DNA of 64,000 bases from contig NZ_PDYY01000007.1 in assembly GCF_002743255.1 (NCBI RefSeq), positions 120,761 to 184,760 on the forward strand, given 5' to 3'. Under the pieces are notes generated by a model. It was not told where the DNA came from. It searched no databases and worked only from the letters and a program-made list of their open reading frames with translations. Each line of letters starts with the position of its first letter. Position 1 is the stretch's first letter. The translations under genes were made by a program, and so were the position numbers. Positions 8,393 to 17,551 of the stretch are shown here, piece after piece. This DNA is from Sporosarcina sp. P2. GTDB taxonomy: Bacteria > Bacillota > Bacilli > Bacillales_A > Planococcaceae.

Positions 8393-8585
8393 AATTTACA
8401 AAATCATTAACATTCTTTAGTATTAAAAAAAATAAATGCATAATAAAATTGAATATGGGGAATAAGTTTTAAAGAATCTGTCGCTGACGGATCGCCGTGT
8501 GCGATGAAAGTCGCCTGCACGGTGAAGGCCCGATACAAAAGCCACTGTAATTTTGGGTGGTATAAGACGGGAATGGTGTCGATAC
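8393..8585 (+). ncRNA. Group II intron domain V-VI, copy 1 (first 3' splice site)
   Basis: Domain V maps to 8492-8525, exactly 34 nt, and folds canonically. There is a basal stem with a CGC catalytic triad (8493-8495), a GCCGTGT/GCACGGT helix, a two-nucleotide CT bulge on the 3' side, then GCGAT/GTCGC closed by a GAAA tetraloop. Domain VI follows at about 8530-8575 (CCAC paired with GTGG). The 3' end is probably near GATAC at 8585, judged by alignment with copy 2. The preceding AT-rich 100 nt, part of domain IV, is also shared with copy 2. Confidence 0.85.
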
Positions 8586-10203
8586 AACCGCTTTAACTGA
8601 TAAAATCAATAGTTCAACAACAATTTTGAGAGTAACGACTGTAGGAGTAGGAGTAGGTCAAGTCTCCCAAGAAGATAAGGATACTTTTGCTATAGCTATC
8701 ACAACAGCTCAAGGTTTGTACGATGATAGAGCGAATAAGACACAAGGACAAATAGATGCAACCACCACAACTTTAAAAGATGCTATCACTACATTTCAAG
8801 GAAAAATCATTACAGCAGGTGATTCATCTGCATTAAGTACAGCGATTAATGAAGCATCAACACTTCATACAACCGTCTTAGAAGGAACATCAGTAGGTCA
8901 ATATGTAGCTGGCTCGAAAGCGATATTAAAAACAGCGATTGATACAGCTCAATCGGTGTTAGATGATGCGTCAAACAAAACTATTCAACAACTAAGCGAT
9001 GCGAAAGACGTATTGGATCAAGCTGTAGGCGTATTTGAATATGGAATAGTCAAGGCAGGAGATGCCACGACATTGACTACAGCTATCCAAGAAGCAACAA
9101 CGCTTCACGCGAACGCAGTGGAAGGTACAGTAGCAGGTCAATATGTAGTCGGCTCGAAAGCTACATTACAAGTAGCGATTGATACAGCTCAATCGGTGTT
9201 AGACGATGCATCAAACAAAACCGCTCAACAACTATTGGATGCAAGAAATACATTGAAGCAAGCGGTGGTTGTTTTTGATAAGAGTATAGTTATCGCATTA
9301 TCAGGATTAACAAATGTAACTATTACAGGAACAGCGATGGATTCTAGCAATCGCATCGCACTTGAGACTGGTGAATCACTTTCTCTTACATCCAGCGATG
9401 AAACTGTCGCAACGGTAACAGAAGACCCTGTAGGAACCATTAAAGTAACTGGTGTTGCATGGGGCGAACCGATTATTATCGCAGTTCAAGTGAAAAAAGA
9501 TGGAGTGGTGACTAAAACTGGTGCCTTCACAGTGAGTACCTTACCTGCAGCTCCTATGAGTATAACAAGCAGAATGATGACGGGCTTAGATTTTTCAACT
9601 GTACCAACTACACAAGCAAAACTTGTGAGTAAGCCTGTTACTATAGGTGATTTCACCGGTAATCGGAAAGACTTTGCAATTAGAATCAATGGTGATCGCA
9701 TTCCTATTTACGTAAATTGGAAGTTATCAACCGATTTTCCAAAAGGTGCATCAATGGGAAGTATTGTGGAGAGCCACATTCAAGACTTCTATTATCAAAA
9801 AGGTGGAGCAGATGGAATTATGAATCGTCCGATTGCAGCATATGGGTTTGATGATACATTCCAAATCAGTGCGTTCCAACCAGGTTCAGCTTCATCCTTT
9901 TCTTTAGAAGGTGCGGACTGGTCATACTTTTTTGAACAATCCACCGCACAAGGAACAGATACAGATACATCTAAGAATCGTAATTTTACCATTAGTGATG
10001 GCATCCACACGGCTACTATACAATTGACATCCAACTATTCAACATTTGATGCTTTCGTAAACCTCCTTAATAGTCGGATAGCAAATGCCGGGGTAAAAGC
10101 CCAAGCCGAAAAAGTAGGTACGACACAATTCAAAATCACGTCAACACTATCAACAGGAACTATAATAATCGATGGTGTAAACAAAGCAGATTTTTTTGAA
10201 TGA
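8586..10203 (+). CDS. Start-less FIVAR/Ig surface-protein exon 1 (3' exon)
   Basis: The frame is open back to 8566, inside intron domain VI, and has no credible start (a TTG at 8626 lacks an RBS and sits within the sequence). The first residues after the proposed splice site read TALTDKINSSTTILRV. Two FIVAR-type helical repeats follow, each about 70 residues, with LHTTVLEGTSVGQYVAGSK or LHANAVEGTVAGQYVVGSK and then AIDTAQSVLDDASNKT. Next comes an Ig-like beta domain (SGLTNVTITGTAMD) and a C-terminal domain ending TIIIDGVNKADFFE. There is no signal peptide or sortase motif. I interpret it as a 3' exon joined by group II intron splicing to an upstream surface-protein exon. It is a cell-surface protein segment in either case. 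Confidence 0.7.
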
Positions 10204-10316
10204 AACGCTGTGCATTACGTAATAAATACACTACTCTGACGGTGTAGAAGAGAACGAAGAGTCTTCTGATCGACATAATTATGAAAGAATATGTTCTAGT
10301 GCGTTACACAAATAGT

Positions 10317-10507
10317 AAAAAATTGCAAAACAATTAACATCTCTCAATATTCAAATCAATATACGTATACTATAATTGACATAGGGGAAATAAGTTGTAA
10401 AGATCTATTGCTGACGGATCGCCGTGTGCGATGAAAGTCACCTGCACGGTGAAGGCTCGATCGAAATCCACAGTGATGATGGTATAAGAAGAGAATAGTG
10501 ATGTAAT
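10317..10507 (+). ncRNA. Group II intron domain V-VI, copy 2 (second 3' splice site)
   Basis: A diverged duplicate of 8393-8585, alignable from the AT-rich domain IV part (ATTAACAT) through domain VI. Domain V is at 10419-10452, again 34 nt with a CGC triad, the CT bulge and a GAAA tetraloop. The upper stem has one C-A mismatch (GCGAT against GTCAC). The last 20 nt of domain VI, starting GGTATAAGA, align with copy 1 without gaps. No second domain I-III is present, so this copy can only act with the domain I-III RNA at 7.8-8.3 kb. Confidence 0.85.
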
Positions 10508-10844
10508 AAATTATTTTTTTGTAGATTATAATTTTGGTATGTCTAAAACCGGTATATCAAAAATAGCTTTACAAACGGGTTTTACTCCTATTGGAGAAGA
10601 AATTGGGGATGTTATTGCATTCATCAATGAACCCGAACAAAAGCTCATGAGCTTCTTAGTGCCAGAAGTGGGTATGCAAGGTAAGTATATTATGTTCTCA
10701 GAGATAGCCTCAGAAGGAAAAGAACTAACCGATGTGTTAAGCGAGCATTGTACAAAGTATATGAGATTAAATCGGCTTGGTTTGCAGGAGACGGAAAGAA
10801 ACGTGAAAAATGACTTTGGTTTAATAGCTTATCAAAATGGTTAG
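10508..10844 (+). CDS. Start-less second 3' exon, unknown protein segment
   Basis: The frame is open upstream through the second domain VI copy, without a start codon with RBS; an ATG at 10539 is preceded only by T-rich sequence. The segment after the proposed splice site reads NYFFVDYNFG followed by about 100 residues (MSKTGISKIALQTGFTPIG ... FGLIAYQNG). No domain is recognised and it does not look like the first exon. Its frame relative to domain VI is identical to that of the first 3' exon, which supports its being an alternative exon. A short independent gene cannot be excluded. Confidence 0.5.
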
Positions 10845-11017
10845 TATGAAGGATTTGTGCAAGTAAGTAAAACTGATGAATCAAATGTATTTGAAATAGT
10901 ATATGTTATAGTCAATGGAAACTACTTTTCCGGTGTAGTGGACATGAGACTGTAAAAAAACAATATAATTTATTTGGAATGTATATTAATATGTCACGGG
11001 ATTTATAAATTATCCTG

Positions 11018-11058
11018 TCTATCGAATAGCTTAATTGATAAGTAGGATATTTTTTGAT
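11018..11058 (+). terminator. Terminator after the exon array
   Basis: ATCCT and TATC on the left pair with GATA and AGGAT on the right, with an internal mismatch, followed by ATTTTTTG. Confidence 0.65.
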
Positions 11059-11139
11059 CTTCTAGAAAAAAGAGACTCTTTCTTTTGTCTACTGTTTTTC
11101 CTTATCATTCATATATTATAATCTGAATACAAATCGAAA

Positions 11140-11175
11140 GACCTTACTGCCACCATCGGAGTAAGGTCTATTTTA
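11140..11175 (+). terminator. Intrinsic terminator
   Basis: Perfect stem GACCTTACT/AGTAAGGTC with an 11-nt loop, followed by TATTTT. Confidence 0.8.
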
Positions 11176-11386
11176 ATTGGAAGCATCTGTTTTAACACCG
11201 GTTGAAAAGATTCAACTCTATGAGTAATAATTTGTAATGAATATCAACGTATTAAACAACCATTCATTAGGCAGAATTAGATTAGCACGAAAGGAGTGTA
11301 AATAAGAAGGTCCCAGTTACATGTCGAGACACGTGCTGGACAATCCTCTTAAGATGAAATGAAGAATAAATGGAGGAGATGATGAA

Positions 11387-11773
11387 GTGAATCAGAAAAT
11401 TGGTATCAGTTATTTCAGAATTGCAGCTACAGATCAATCAGCAAGCGATGTGGAAAAGGAATCAACACGTCAAAAGAAAATTGAAAGTTATGCATCTGAA
11501 CAAGAGATCTTAATCGTGAGACAGTATGCCGACATTGGCTATTCTGGATTGGACATGGACAGACCCAGTGTCAAACAGATACTCAATGATTTACGGGCTA
11601 ACGAAGAGAAAATTGATTGCTTGCTCGTTGACTCAACAGCAAGTCTAAGTCGTGATACCGTGGAACTCATGGAATTACTTAAACAATTGAATCAGTATGT
11701 AGAGAGTGTAATATCGGTAGATGAAGGGGAGTTAATTGATCTTGGCATTGAACTTGATTACAATGCGAATTGA
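11387..11773 (+). CDS. Degenerate serine-recombinase catalytic-domain protein
   Basis: A 128-residue protein matching only the N-terminal resolvase domain of serine recombinases. The fold marks are clear: ISYFRIAATDQ at the start, YADIGYSGLDMDRPSVKQIL in the middle and SLSRDTVELMELL. However, the nucleophile Ser of the usual R-V/I-S motif is Ala here (FRIAATDQ), and the Arg of the usual D-R-L-S-R motif is Ala (STASLSRD). There is no DNA-binding or large-serine C-terminal domain. It is thus probably catalytically dead: a decayed fragment or a repurposed protein. The start is a GTG with GGAGGAG 9-10 nt upstream. It borders IS remnants. Confidence 0.7.
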   Translation: MNQKIGISYFRIAATDQSASDVEKESTRQKKIESYASEQEILIVRQYADIGYSGLDMDRPSVKQILNDLRANEEKIDCLLVDSTASLSRDTVELMELLKQLNQYVESVISVDEGELIDLGIELDYNAN

Positions 11774-11905
11774 AATATTGACGATGTAGAAGAAAAGTCA
11801 GCTACCTTTAATAAACTGTACCCTATATGATGGACACTTTGAAAAAGTCCCTCTTATAGGGTACTTTTATGTATACATGAAAAATGATGTCGAGGGTGGG
11901 ATCAA

Positions 11906-12325
11906 ATGACTAACATATTATTTACTAAAAAAGAACAGGATCAACTAAAATGTAATCCCAATGTGAAAGCAGTCAGTGAAAGAGGAATTACTTATTCAGA
12001 TGAATTTAAACGTCATTTTATTACAGAATACGAAAAAGTTAAATTGCCAGGGGAGATATTTGAGGAAGCAGGTCTTGACGTTGAGCTAATCGGTAAAGAG
12101 CGTGTACATTCCGCTAGTAAGCGTTGGTGTGCTGCGTATCGAAAAGAGGGTGTGAACGGTTTACAGGACACGCGTAAAGGTAATGCTGGTCGTCCAGTAG
12201 ATCGCGAACTAACACTTGAGGAGAAGATTGCTCGTTTAGAAGCCAAAAATCAATTATTACGTGCAGAGAATGAATTACTAAAAAAGCTCGATTTACTCGA
12301 AAGGCAGGCGTTGAAGATGAAATGA
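11906..12325 (+). CDS. IS3-family (IS150-type) transposase OrfA
   Basis: A 139-residue protein with the layout of IS3-family OrfA. An N-terminal helix-turn-helix region (about 25-90) includes YSDEFKRHFITEY and a WCAAYRKEGVNGLQD stretch. A C-terminal leucine-zipper coiled coil (about 100-135, KIARLEAKNQLLRAENELLKK) follows. OrfA binds the IS ends and is normally fused by frameshifting to the DDE-carrying OrfB. Here OrfB starts with an ATGA overlap at 12322 but is cut after 32 codons, so the IS cannot transpose alone. The start ATG at 11906 follows GAGGGTGGGA. Confidence 0.75.
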   Translation: MTNILFTKKEQDQLKCNPNVKAVSERGITYSDEFKRHFITEYEKVKLPGEIFEEAGLDVELIGKERVHSASKRWCAAYRKEGVNGLQDTRKGNAGRPVDRELTLEEKIARLEAKNQLLRAENELLKKLDLLERQALKMK

Positions 12326-12420
12326 AAATCCCATCAGGAGTGAAATTTGAATTAATTCATTACACCGTTAACAAGTATAATTTGAAGCGGATGGATATTT
12401 ATTTTCACTCAAGAAATTAG
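12322..12420 (+). pseudogene. Truncated IS3-family OrfB N-terminus
   Basis: Overlaps the OrfA stop (ATGA). It encodes 32 residues starting MKIPSGVKFELI and including YNLKRMDIYF, typical of the N-terminus of IS3 OrfB, then stops at TAG. The catalytic integrase core is missing. Confidence 0.6.
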
Positions 12421-12544
12421 CCGATTTGCTTCAATAAATCGGAATACATATAACCAAGAAAGTGAATACATAAAAAAAGGCATGCCAAAGAAGTCTTTTT
12501 AGAGGGATAAAATTTATTGTGAAATAAAATCATGCTACTTTCTT

Positions 12545-12815
12545 TTAGGTATGATAGAGACCATTTAATACGGGTGTCGCTTCTAATTTCGTATCTTCTA
12601 TTGCTGTCGGTATATAAGTGACAGAAGGAATGGGTGTCCCGCAATTTATTCCTTGATGTGTTCGGTCGGTATTGTAGTATTCTTCAATGTTTTCTTGGAG
12701 CAGTTTATGTAAATGTTTCTGATTTAACGGAATTACTTGGGCCAACAGTTCTCTTTTAATCATGCCATTGACTCTTTAGGCATATGGGTTTTGCCATGGC
12801 GATCTTTAGGCGGTT
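12545..12815 (-). pseudogene. Integrase-core (DDE) transposase C-terminal remnant
   Basis: On the minus strand the frame reads SPWQNPYA, a stop, then RVNGMIKRELLAQVIPLNQ and EEYYNTDRTHQGINCGTPIP. This is the last catalytic block and C-terminus of an rve-type DDE transposase. An in-frame TAA replaces the codon expected to be the catalytic Glu of the A-E-R motif, and upstream sequence is lost. It is a decayed IS fragment facing the IS3 remnant. Confidence 0.65.
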
Positions 12816-13014
12816 CTTTTTGCTGTAATATTAGATGAGGTTTTTATTATTAATTAAGATTATTACCAATCTCTATTACAGAGAAGTAATAAATTTTTAT
12901 ATTGTTCAGCTATTTAATAAAATAGTTCATTGGTTGTGGTACAATCATAATGGTTATTAGCATTAATATGTAATTTATGTCTATTTATATTTTGATAACG
13001 TAGGAGGAAGATGG
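12816..13014 (+). promoter_or_regulatory. AT-rich upstream region of the S8 protease gene
   Basis: No gene. A TACAAT hexamer near 12950 could be a -10 element, though no good -35 sits at 16-18 nt. A strong RBS GGAGGAAG precedes the ATG at 13015. Confidence 0.3.
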
Positions 13015-16000
13015 ATGAGAAAATGGTTAAGTCTATTGCTAGTAAGCATACTTGTGTTTAGTATTTTTGGGGATACTTCAGCAGTTTATGCAAAAAAGAA
13101 TGGAAATACAAATGGTTGGGATAAATCAACCAATGTTGAATTAGATAAAGAATGGACAATTACCTTTTCTCAAGAGTTAAATAAGGGTTTATTGTTAGAT
13201 GATTTTATCTATGTTTTAAATTCTAAAGGAGAAAAATTAGATAGCCATGTTTACTATGATAAGCTAGTACAAAAAATTCGTGTGCAGGCTCCTAGTGGTG
13301 GATATACTCCGCAATCTGATTATACCCTTGTAATAGAAGAAGGATTGCAGTCAAAGGGTAAACAAAAAATGAACAAGACTGTAAAAAAGCCATTTACAAC
13401 AGGTGAATTGTTCACTCCCAAAGAACAATTCAAAGAACGTAAGGAATCTACCAATGATGTGTTATTTGAAGAGGATGTAACTTTTTTAGAAGAGCAAGTA
13501 GTGCTGACAGATCAGTATGATACACACACCATTCGTGTGGATTCTTCTCGTATATACACTACAGGAGATATTATTATATTACCTCCTACAGATCAATATC
13601 CATTCGGCTACGCTGCAAAGGTAGTTTCGGTACAATCGGTTACAGATGGATTTACTCTGAAAATAGTAGAACCTAATCTTGAGGAGGTTCTTACGGAGTT
13701 TGATATCTCCGAAAAAAACGAAGTCGATGCTGGTGATGTAGTGGTTTCAGACGAGTTACTAGATGGACAGTTTTCGTCGTCATTTGTTGATCAGCTAGGA
13801 TTGCTAGAGCCTAAAATAGAGGTTATTGAGAAAGACACGGGTTTTTCTATCCATTTATCTGATGTGGGTTATGAATTCAAAAAAGAAGGAAAACCGGTAG
13901 ATGGCGTCACTATTAATGGTGAAGGCGGCATTAGACTGAGTGGTACAATTGATTTTGATAATCCAGTAACAACATTAGATGTAGAAAAAGAGAAGTGGTA
14001 TTCAATACCTGTAGTACACAATCTAGGATTTTCTGCGGAACAAAAGTTAGAACTAGCAGCAGATATGTATGGTGAAGCAATGGTGGATATGAAGTTTCCA
14101 TTAGCAGATGTTCCGGTTCCATACGCCTCTCTTAAAGGTGGTAAATTCGCCAAAGCCGGCGTATTTGTTAGATTGTTTTTGCTCATGAAATATGATGCGG
14201 AAGGTAAAGCACATTTCAGTGTTAGTCAGGAATATCTAACAGGTACTGGACTCAATCGTACTGATAAAGGAGAGTATAAACCTTATAGTACCTTCGAAAG
14301 AAAAGATCCTGTATTTAAAGTGGAAGACTTAAAAGGTCATTTAGGAATGAATAAAGGTCTGCAAGTAGATGTAGCAGGTGTCATTTTACAATGGGATTTA
14401 GTAGCTTTACAAAATAAGGGAACTTTTGATGTCGGTGTAGAGGCAGGGAAGTTATTTGAAACAGCAGATATAGAACAGTATTGTTATGACTTTGGTGCAT
14501 CATTAAACTATGCGATGACTGCAAATGTATTAGCGAAGAGTTATGAGATATTTGAAGGGCAATATTCAGTAGCTAGATTTTCAAATTGTGAGCTTAAGGA
14601 CTTAAACTTTGCAGAAGAAAAGTTAGAATTAGACGCCGGTAGTCAAAAAAAGCTAGCTATACACGGTAACCTATTAGATGGAAGTAAAATAGATTTTCTT
14701 CTACCACATGACTTTATTAGTTTTTCTTCTACAAATCCAGATATTAAAGTGGACTCTCGAGGATATATAAAAGTGTCTGAAAACATTAAATCAGGTGCAG
14801 ACTCACAAATAATAATGAGGTATAAGACCACACATACAGAAATCGAAAAATCTTTGCCACTAGTGATAAAAGGTTTAGAAGAAGAAGTGGATAGTGGCGA
14901 TACGTTTGATAAAATAACCATGGGTGAAAGTATTATTCGTAAAATCAGTCCAGATAGCGACAGCGTATTCAAGTTCATACCTTCAAAAGAAGAATTACAG
15001 ACACATACGCATGCTATGATTGGTTTTGAAAGCGATATTGCAGTACAAGTCTCGCTGTATACAAGTGCTAAAAAGCTTGAGATGGATAAACCGTATCAAG
15101 TTTCTTCAGAATACATCAAAGTACCTTTGGCGTTTGAAGGACCTTATTATGTAAAAGTAACTTCTAAAAGGGAAGGGGAGTTCCGTGCGGAGCCTGCTTA
15201 TGAAACTGATGCGCCCCAAGATCATCCGAATGGCGGAGCTTGTGCCGTTGAAACTACAACTACAGATAGAAATGTTATAAGAAGTTTACAATATATTCGT
15301 GATGAGTTTTTGGTTAAAACGGAGCAGGGAGAAAATATTGTAAATTTGTATAATAAATTGTCGCCTACATTGGTGTGGAGTATTATGAAAAATTCTACAC
15401 TTAGAAACAATTTGCTTAATGATTTGAAGAGTATAGATCAGTTGATAGTCGAACTATATAAAGTGGCTGAAGGTAAAGATAGTTCCTACGTTATTACGGA
15501 AGAAGAGGCCATTGCTGTACAAAGTATTTTGGAGACGATTAAGGATTATTTACCGGAACAACAGGTTGTTAAGTTGGAAAACATGCAAGATGAGATGAAT
15601 GTTGAAAATATGGCAAATGAGAAGTTAACTGTATTCCTCGAAGGATCTGAATTAATAGGTGCAGTGGATGAGCTTAATCTATCGAGTGAAATAATTGTGA
15701 AACTGAAGGATCAAGACGTTTTAAAAAATCCATTAGCACAAGCTCAATCGATTGTATCCAATGCAACTTATGCAGAAACGGATTTGGAGCTACAAACAGA
15801 GCCTCTGTATACAAATGGTAGTGGGGAGTTAGCCAATACGTTTGTAGTTAAAGTGGAGAACGGTCAGCATGTAAGGCAACTGATAGCAGAGTTGGAAAAT
15901 ACAAAGGCAGTGGAATACGTTGAACTCAATCAACCGTATACGATTCAAACTTCTGATGTTAATTATTCCTATCAATGGCCGCTTTCGAATAGTAATTCAG

Positions 16001-16836
16001 TAGTTGGTGGGGACTTACAATATGAATCACTTATAAGAGAAAATAAAAATCATTCTATGAAGGATGTAATCGTAGCAGTTGTAGATACAGGTGTAAATCA
16101 TGAGTTAGCTGATTTTAAAAATATTGTGCTGGCGGATAAAGGTTATGATTTTGTTAACAATGATCAGGATGCCATGGATGATAATGATCATGGTACACAT
16201 GTAGCAGGTATAATAGGAGCACGGGCTGATAATGGATATTCAATGGCAGGACTTAATCAGCATACGAAAATTATTCCTATAAAAGTTCTTAATTCAGACG
16301 GAAGAGGAACATCTATAAATATCGCGCGTGGAATTGTGCATGCTGTAGATAACGGAGCGCAAGTGATTAATCTCAGTCTTGGAACAGGTTCAAAAGAGCA
16401 AACAATCGAAAATGCAATTACCTATGCTATTCAACATGAGGTAACTGTAGTCGCGGCTGCTGGAAATGATGGTAGTGGTAAAATTTCTTATCCTGCGTCA
16501 TCCGCAAATACAATTTCCGTAGGTGCGACAACAAGTGCTGGCATCCTGGCAGACTTCTCAAACTATGGACAAGGGATCGATCTCGTTGCTCCGGGAGAGA
16601 GTATTCCCAGCCTAGTAACGAGCGGTGAAGTGATGTTTGCGTCTGGTACTTCGATGGCAACACCTTACGCGGCAGCTCAAATTGCTTTGTTCTACTCACT
16701 AGCTCAGGATATGGACTCTGATCGGGCATTAGCTTTGATTTCAGATCATCATATTGATCTGGGTGATACTGGATATGACTTGAAATACGGTTGGGGTTTG
16801 TTAGATACTGTGAAAGCTATCCAGTCTTTGAAGTAA
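13015..16836 (+). CDS. Large secreted S8 (subtilisin-like) serine protease with C-terminal catalytic domain
   Basis: A 1273-residue secreted protein with a clear signal peptide (basic MRKW, hydrophobic LLLVSILVFSIF, cleavage near AVYA-KK). An SbsA-type Ig-like domain follows (about 35-125), then a long beta-rich region. The catalytic S8 domain is at the C-terminus (about 990-1270): Asp1024 (AVVDTGVN), His1059 (DHGTHVAG), the oxyanion region VVAAAGNDG and Ser1213 (SGTSMATP). It is preceded by an I9-like propeptide segment near 930-980 (FVVKVENGQHVRQLIAEL). Subtilases usually carry the protease near the N-terminus, so the placement is unusual and implies self-processing after secretion. RBS GGAGGAAG fixes the ATG. 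It is monocistronic, with a terminator after it. Confidence 0.9.
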   Translation: MRKWLSLLLVSILVFSIFGDTSAVYAKKNGNTNGWDKSTNVELDKEWTITFSQELNKGLLLDDFIYVLNSKGEKLDSHVYYDKLVQKIRVQAPSGGYTPQSDYTLVIEEGLQSKGKQKMNKTVKKPFTTGELFTPKEQFKERKESTNDVLFEEDVTFLEEQVVLTDQYDTHTIRVDSSRIYTTGDIIILPPTDQYPFGYAAKVVSVQSVTDGFTLKIVEPNLEEVLTEFDISEKNEVDAGDVVVSDELLDGQFSSSFVDQLGLLEPKIEVIEKDTGFSIHLSDVGYEFKKEGKPVDGVTINGEGGIRLSGTIDFDNPVTTLDVEKEKWYSIPVVHNLGFSAEQKLELAADMYGEAMVDMKFPLADVPVPYASLKGGKFAKAGVFVRLFLLMKYDAEGKAHFSVSQEYLTGTGLNRTDKGEYKPYSTFERKDPVFKVEDLKGHLGMNKGLQVDVAGVILQWDLVALQNKGTFDVGVEAGKLFETADIEQYCYDFGASLNYAMTANVLAKSYEIFEGQYSVARFSNCELKDLNFAEEKLELDAGSQKKLAIHGNLLDGSKIDFLLPHDFISFSSTNPDIKVDSRGYIKVSENIKSGADSQIIMRYKTTHTEIEKSLPLVIKGLEEEVDSGDTFDKITMGESIIRKISPDSDSVFKFIPSKEELQTHTHAMIGFESDIAVQVSLYTSAKKLEMDKPYQVSSEYIKVPLAFEGPYYVKVTSKREGEFRAEPAYETDAPQDHPNGGACAVETTTTDRNVIRSLQYIRDEFLVKTEQGENIVNLYNKLSPTLVWSIMKNSTLRNNLLNDLKSIDQLIVELYKVAEGKDSSYVITEEEAIAVQSILETIKDYLPEQQVVKLENMQDEMNVENMANEKLTVFLEGSELIGAVDELNLSSEIIVKLKDQDVLKNPLAQAQSIVSNATYAETDLELQTEPLYTNGSGELANTFVVKVENGQHVRQLIAELENTKAVEYVELNQPYTIQTSDVNYSYQWPLSNSNSVVGGDLQYESLIRENKNHSMKDVIVAVVDTGVNHELADFKNIVLADKGYDFVNNDQDAMDDNDHGTHVAGIIGARADNGYSMAGLNQHTKIIPIKVLNSDGRGTSINIARGIVHAVDNGAQVINLSLGTGSKEQTIENAITYAIQHEVTVVAAAGNDGSGKISYPASSANTISVGATTSAGILADFSNYGQGIDLVAPGESIPSLVTSGEVMFASGTSMATPYAAAQIALFYSLAQDMDSDRALALISDHHIDLGDTGYDLKYGWGLLDTVKAIQSLK

Positions 16837-16882
16837 CATGTGGGTACACTCTGTTCAACCAAAAAACTAAGTCAATTAAAAA

Positions 16883-16918
16883 AGCAGTTTCCGATTTTGA
16901 CTATAATCGGAAACTGCT
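16883..16918 (+). terminator. Intrinsic terminator of the S8 protease gene
   Basis: Stem AGCAGTTTCCGATT/AATCGGAAACTGCT with an 8-nt loop, followed by ATTTCTTT. Confidence 0.85.
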
Positions 16919-16931
16919 ATTTCTTTGGAAA

Positions 16932-16953
16932 CCGGTACCTGTGCCATACACAA
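16932..16953 (+). repeat. Diverged REP-like repeat
   Basis: GGTACCTGTGCCATACACAATT resembles the repeat core GGTACCAGGTCCCCACACAA. It precedes a decayed comM-RAYT block, as expected for a RAYT element end. Confidence 0.4.
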
Positions 16954-16960
16954 TTATATG

Positions 16961-17551
16961 TTGAGGTAGCCAATGGAATCAGGAGAAGTGACAATCAGCC
17001 GTGTGAAACAGACGGTCAGTTATCCAGCTTCTTTTACGTTAATCTCTGCAACGAATCCTTGTCCGTGTGGGTATTATGGATCTCATGAACGATACTGTAC
17101 GTGCACTTCTAAATAAGTGACGAACTATCAACTGAAATTATCGGGACCTATATTAGATAAGTTAGATTTTGTTTTGTCGTTGCAGAGCAGTGGACTGAAA
17201 GAAAAAACTACATCTGAAAGTTCTTTGGATATTCGTAAACGTGTAGAGAAAGCACGTGAACTGCAATGTTCGCGATACGGAAATAATCTTCGAAATGGCA
17301 CAGTTTCATTTCAACAACTAGAGCGGACTGGGGGACTTACGGCTGAGCAGTTGAATAGAATTGGCCGTGTCTGTTTTGAACGAAAATGGAGCAATCGAAC
17401 GCAGGTGAAGCTTATTCGTATTGCTCGAACTATAGCAGACTTGCAAGGAACGCCTGATAAATCGATGATGGCTTTAGAAGAAGCTATTGAATGGAAAAAT
17501 CCACCTTCAAGATTGCAGATAATAGGGGGTGAAGGAGTTGGTCAGACGTAA
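16961..17551 (+). pseudogene. comM: comM (YifB-type Mg-chelatase-like ATPase) C-terminal fragment
   Basis: The translation gives [18 protein letters not shown], then [14 protein letters not shown] and CTCTSK, a stop (17113-17115), then VTNYQLKLSGPILDKLDFVL. This matches the last third of ComM/YifB: the RQP-E-G-V-ISR block, the NPCPCG zinc-like motif and the KLSGPLLDR(I/L)D sensor region. Two Gln codons are replaced by stops (TAG in R-stop-P, TAA after CTCTSK), and the N-terminal two-thirds with Lon-like domain and Walker A is missing. ComM promotes branch migration during natural transformation. It lies 3.5 kb from comK. The gene is dead here. Confidence 0.8.

Larger units (their letters stand above)
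10845..11386. other. Non-coding stretch with two terminators
   Basis: No supported gene. It contains two terminator hairpins (11018-11058 and 11140-11175) and, near 11311-11342, a dyad region with GTCCCAG and CTGGAC around ACATGT/ACACGTG that may be regulatory for the following gene. Confidence 0.5.

Noticed and set aside
8626..8640. TTG 8626 as a true start of the FIVAR protein
   Set aside because: No RBS, and the open frame continues upstream into intron domain VI with exon-like residues.
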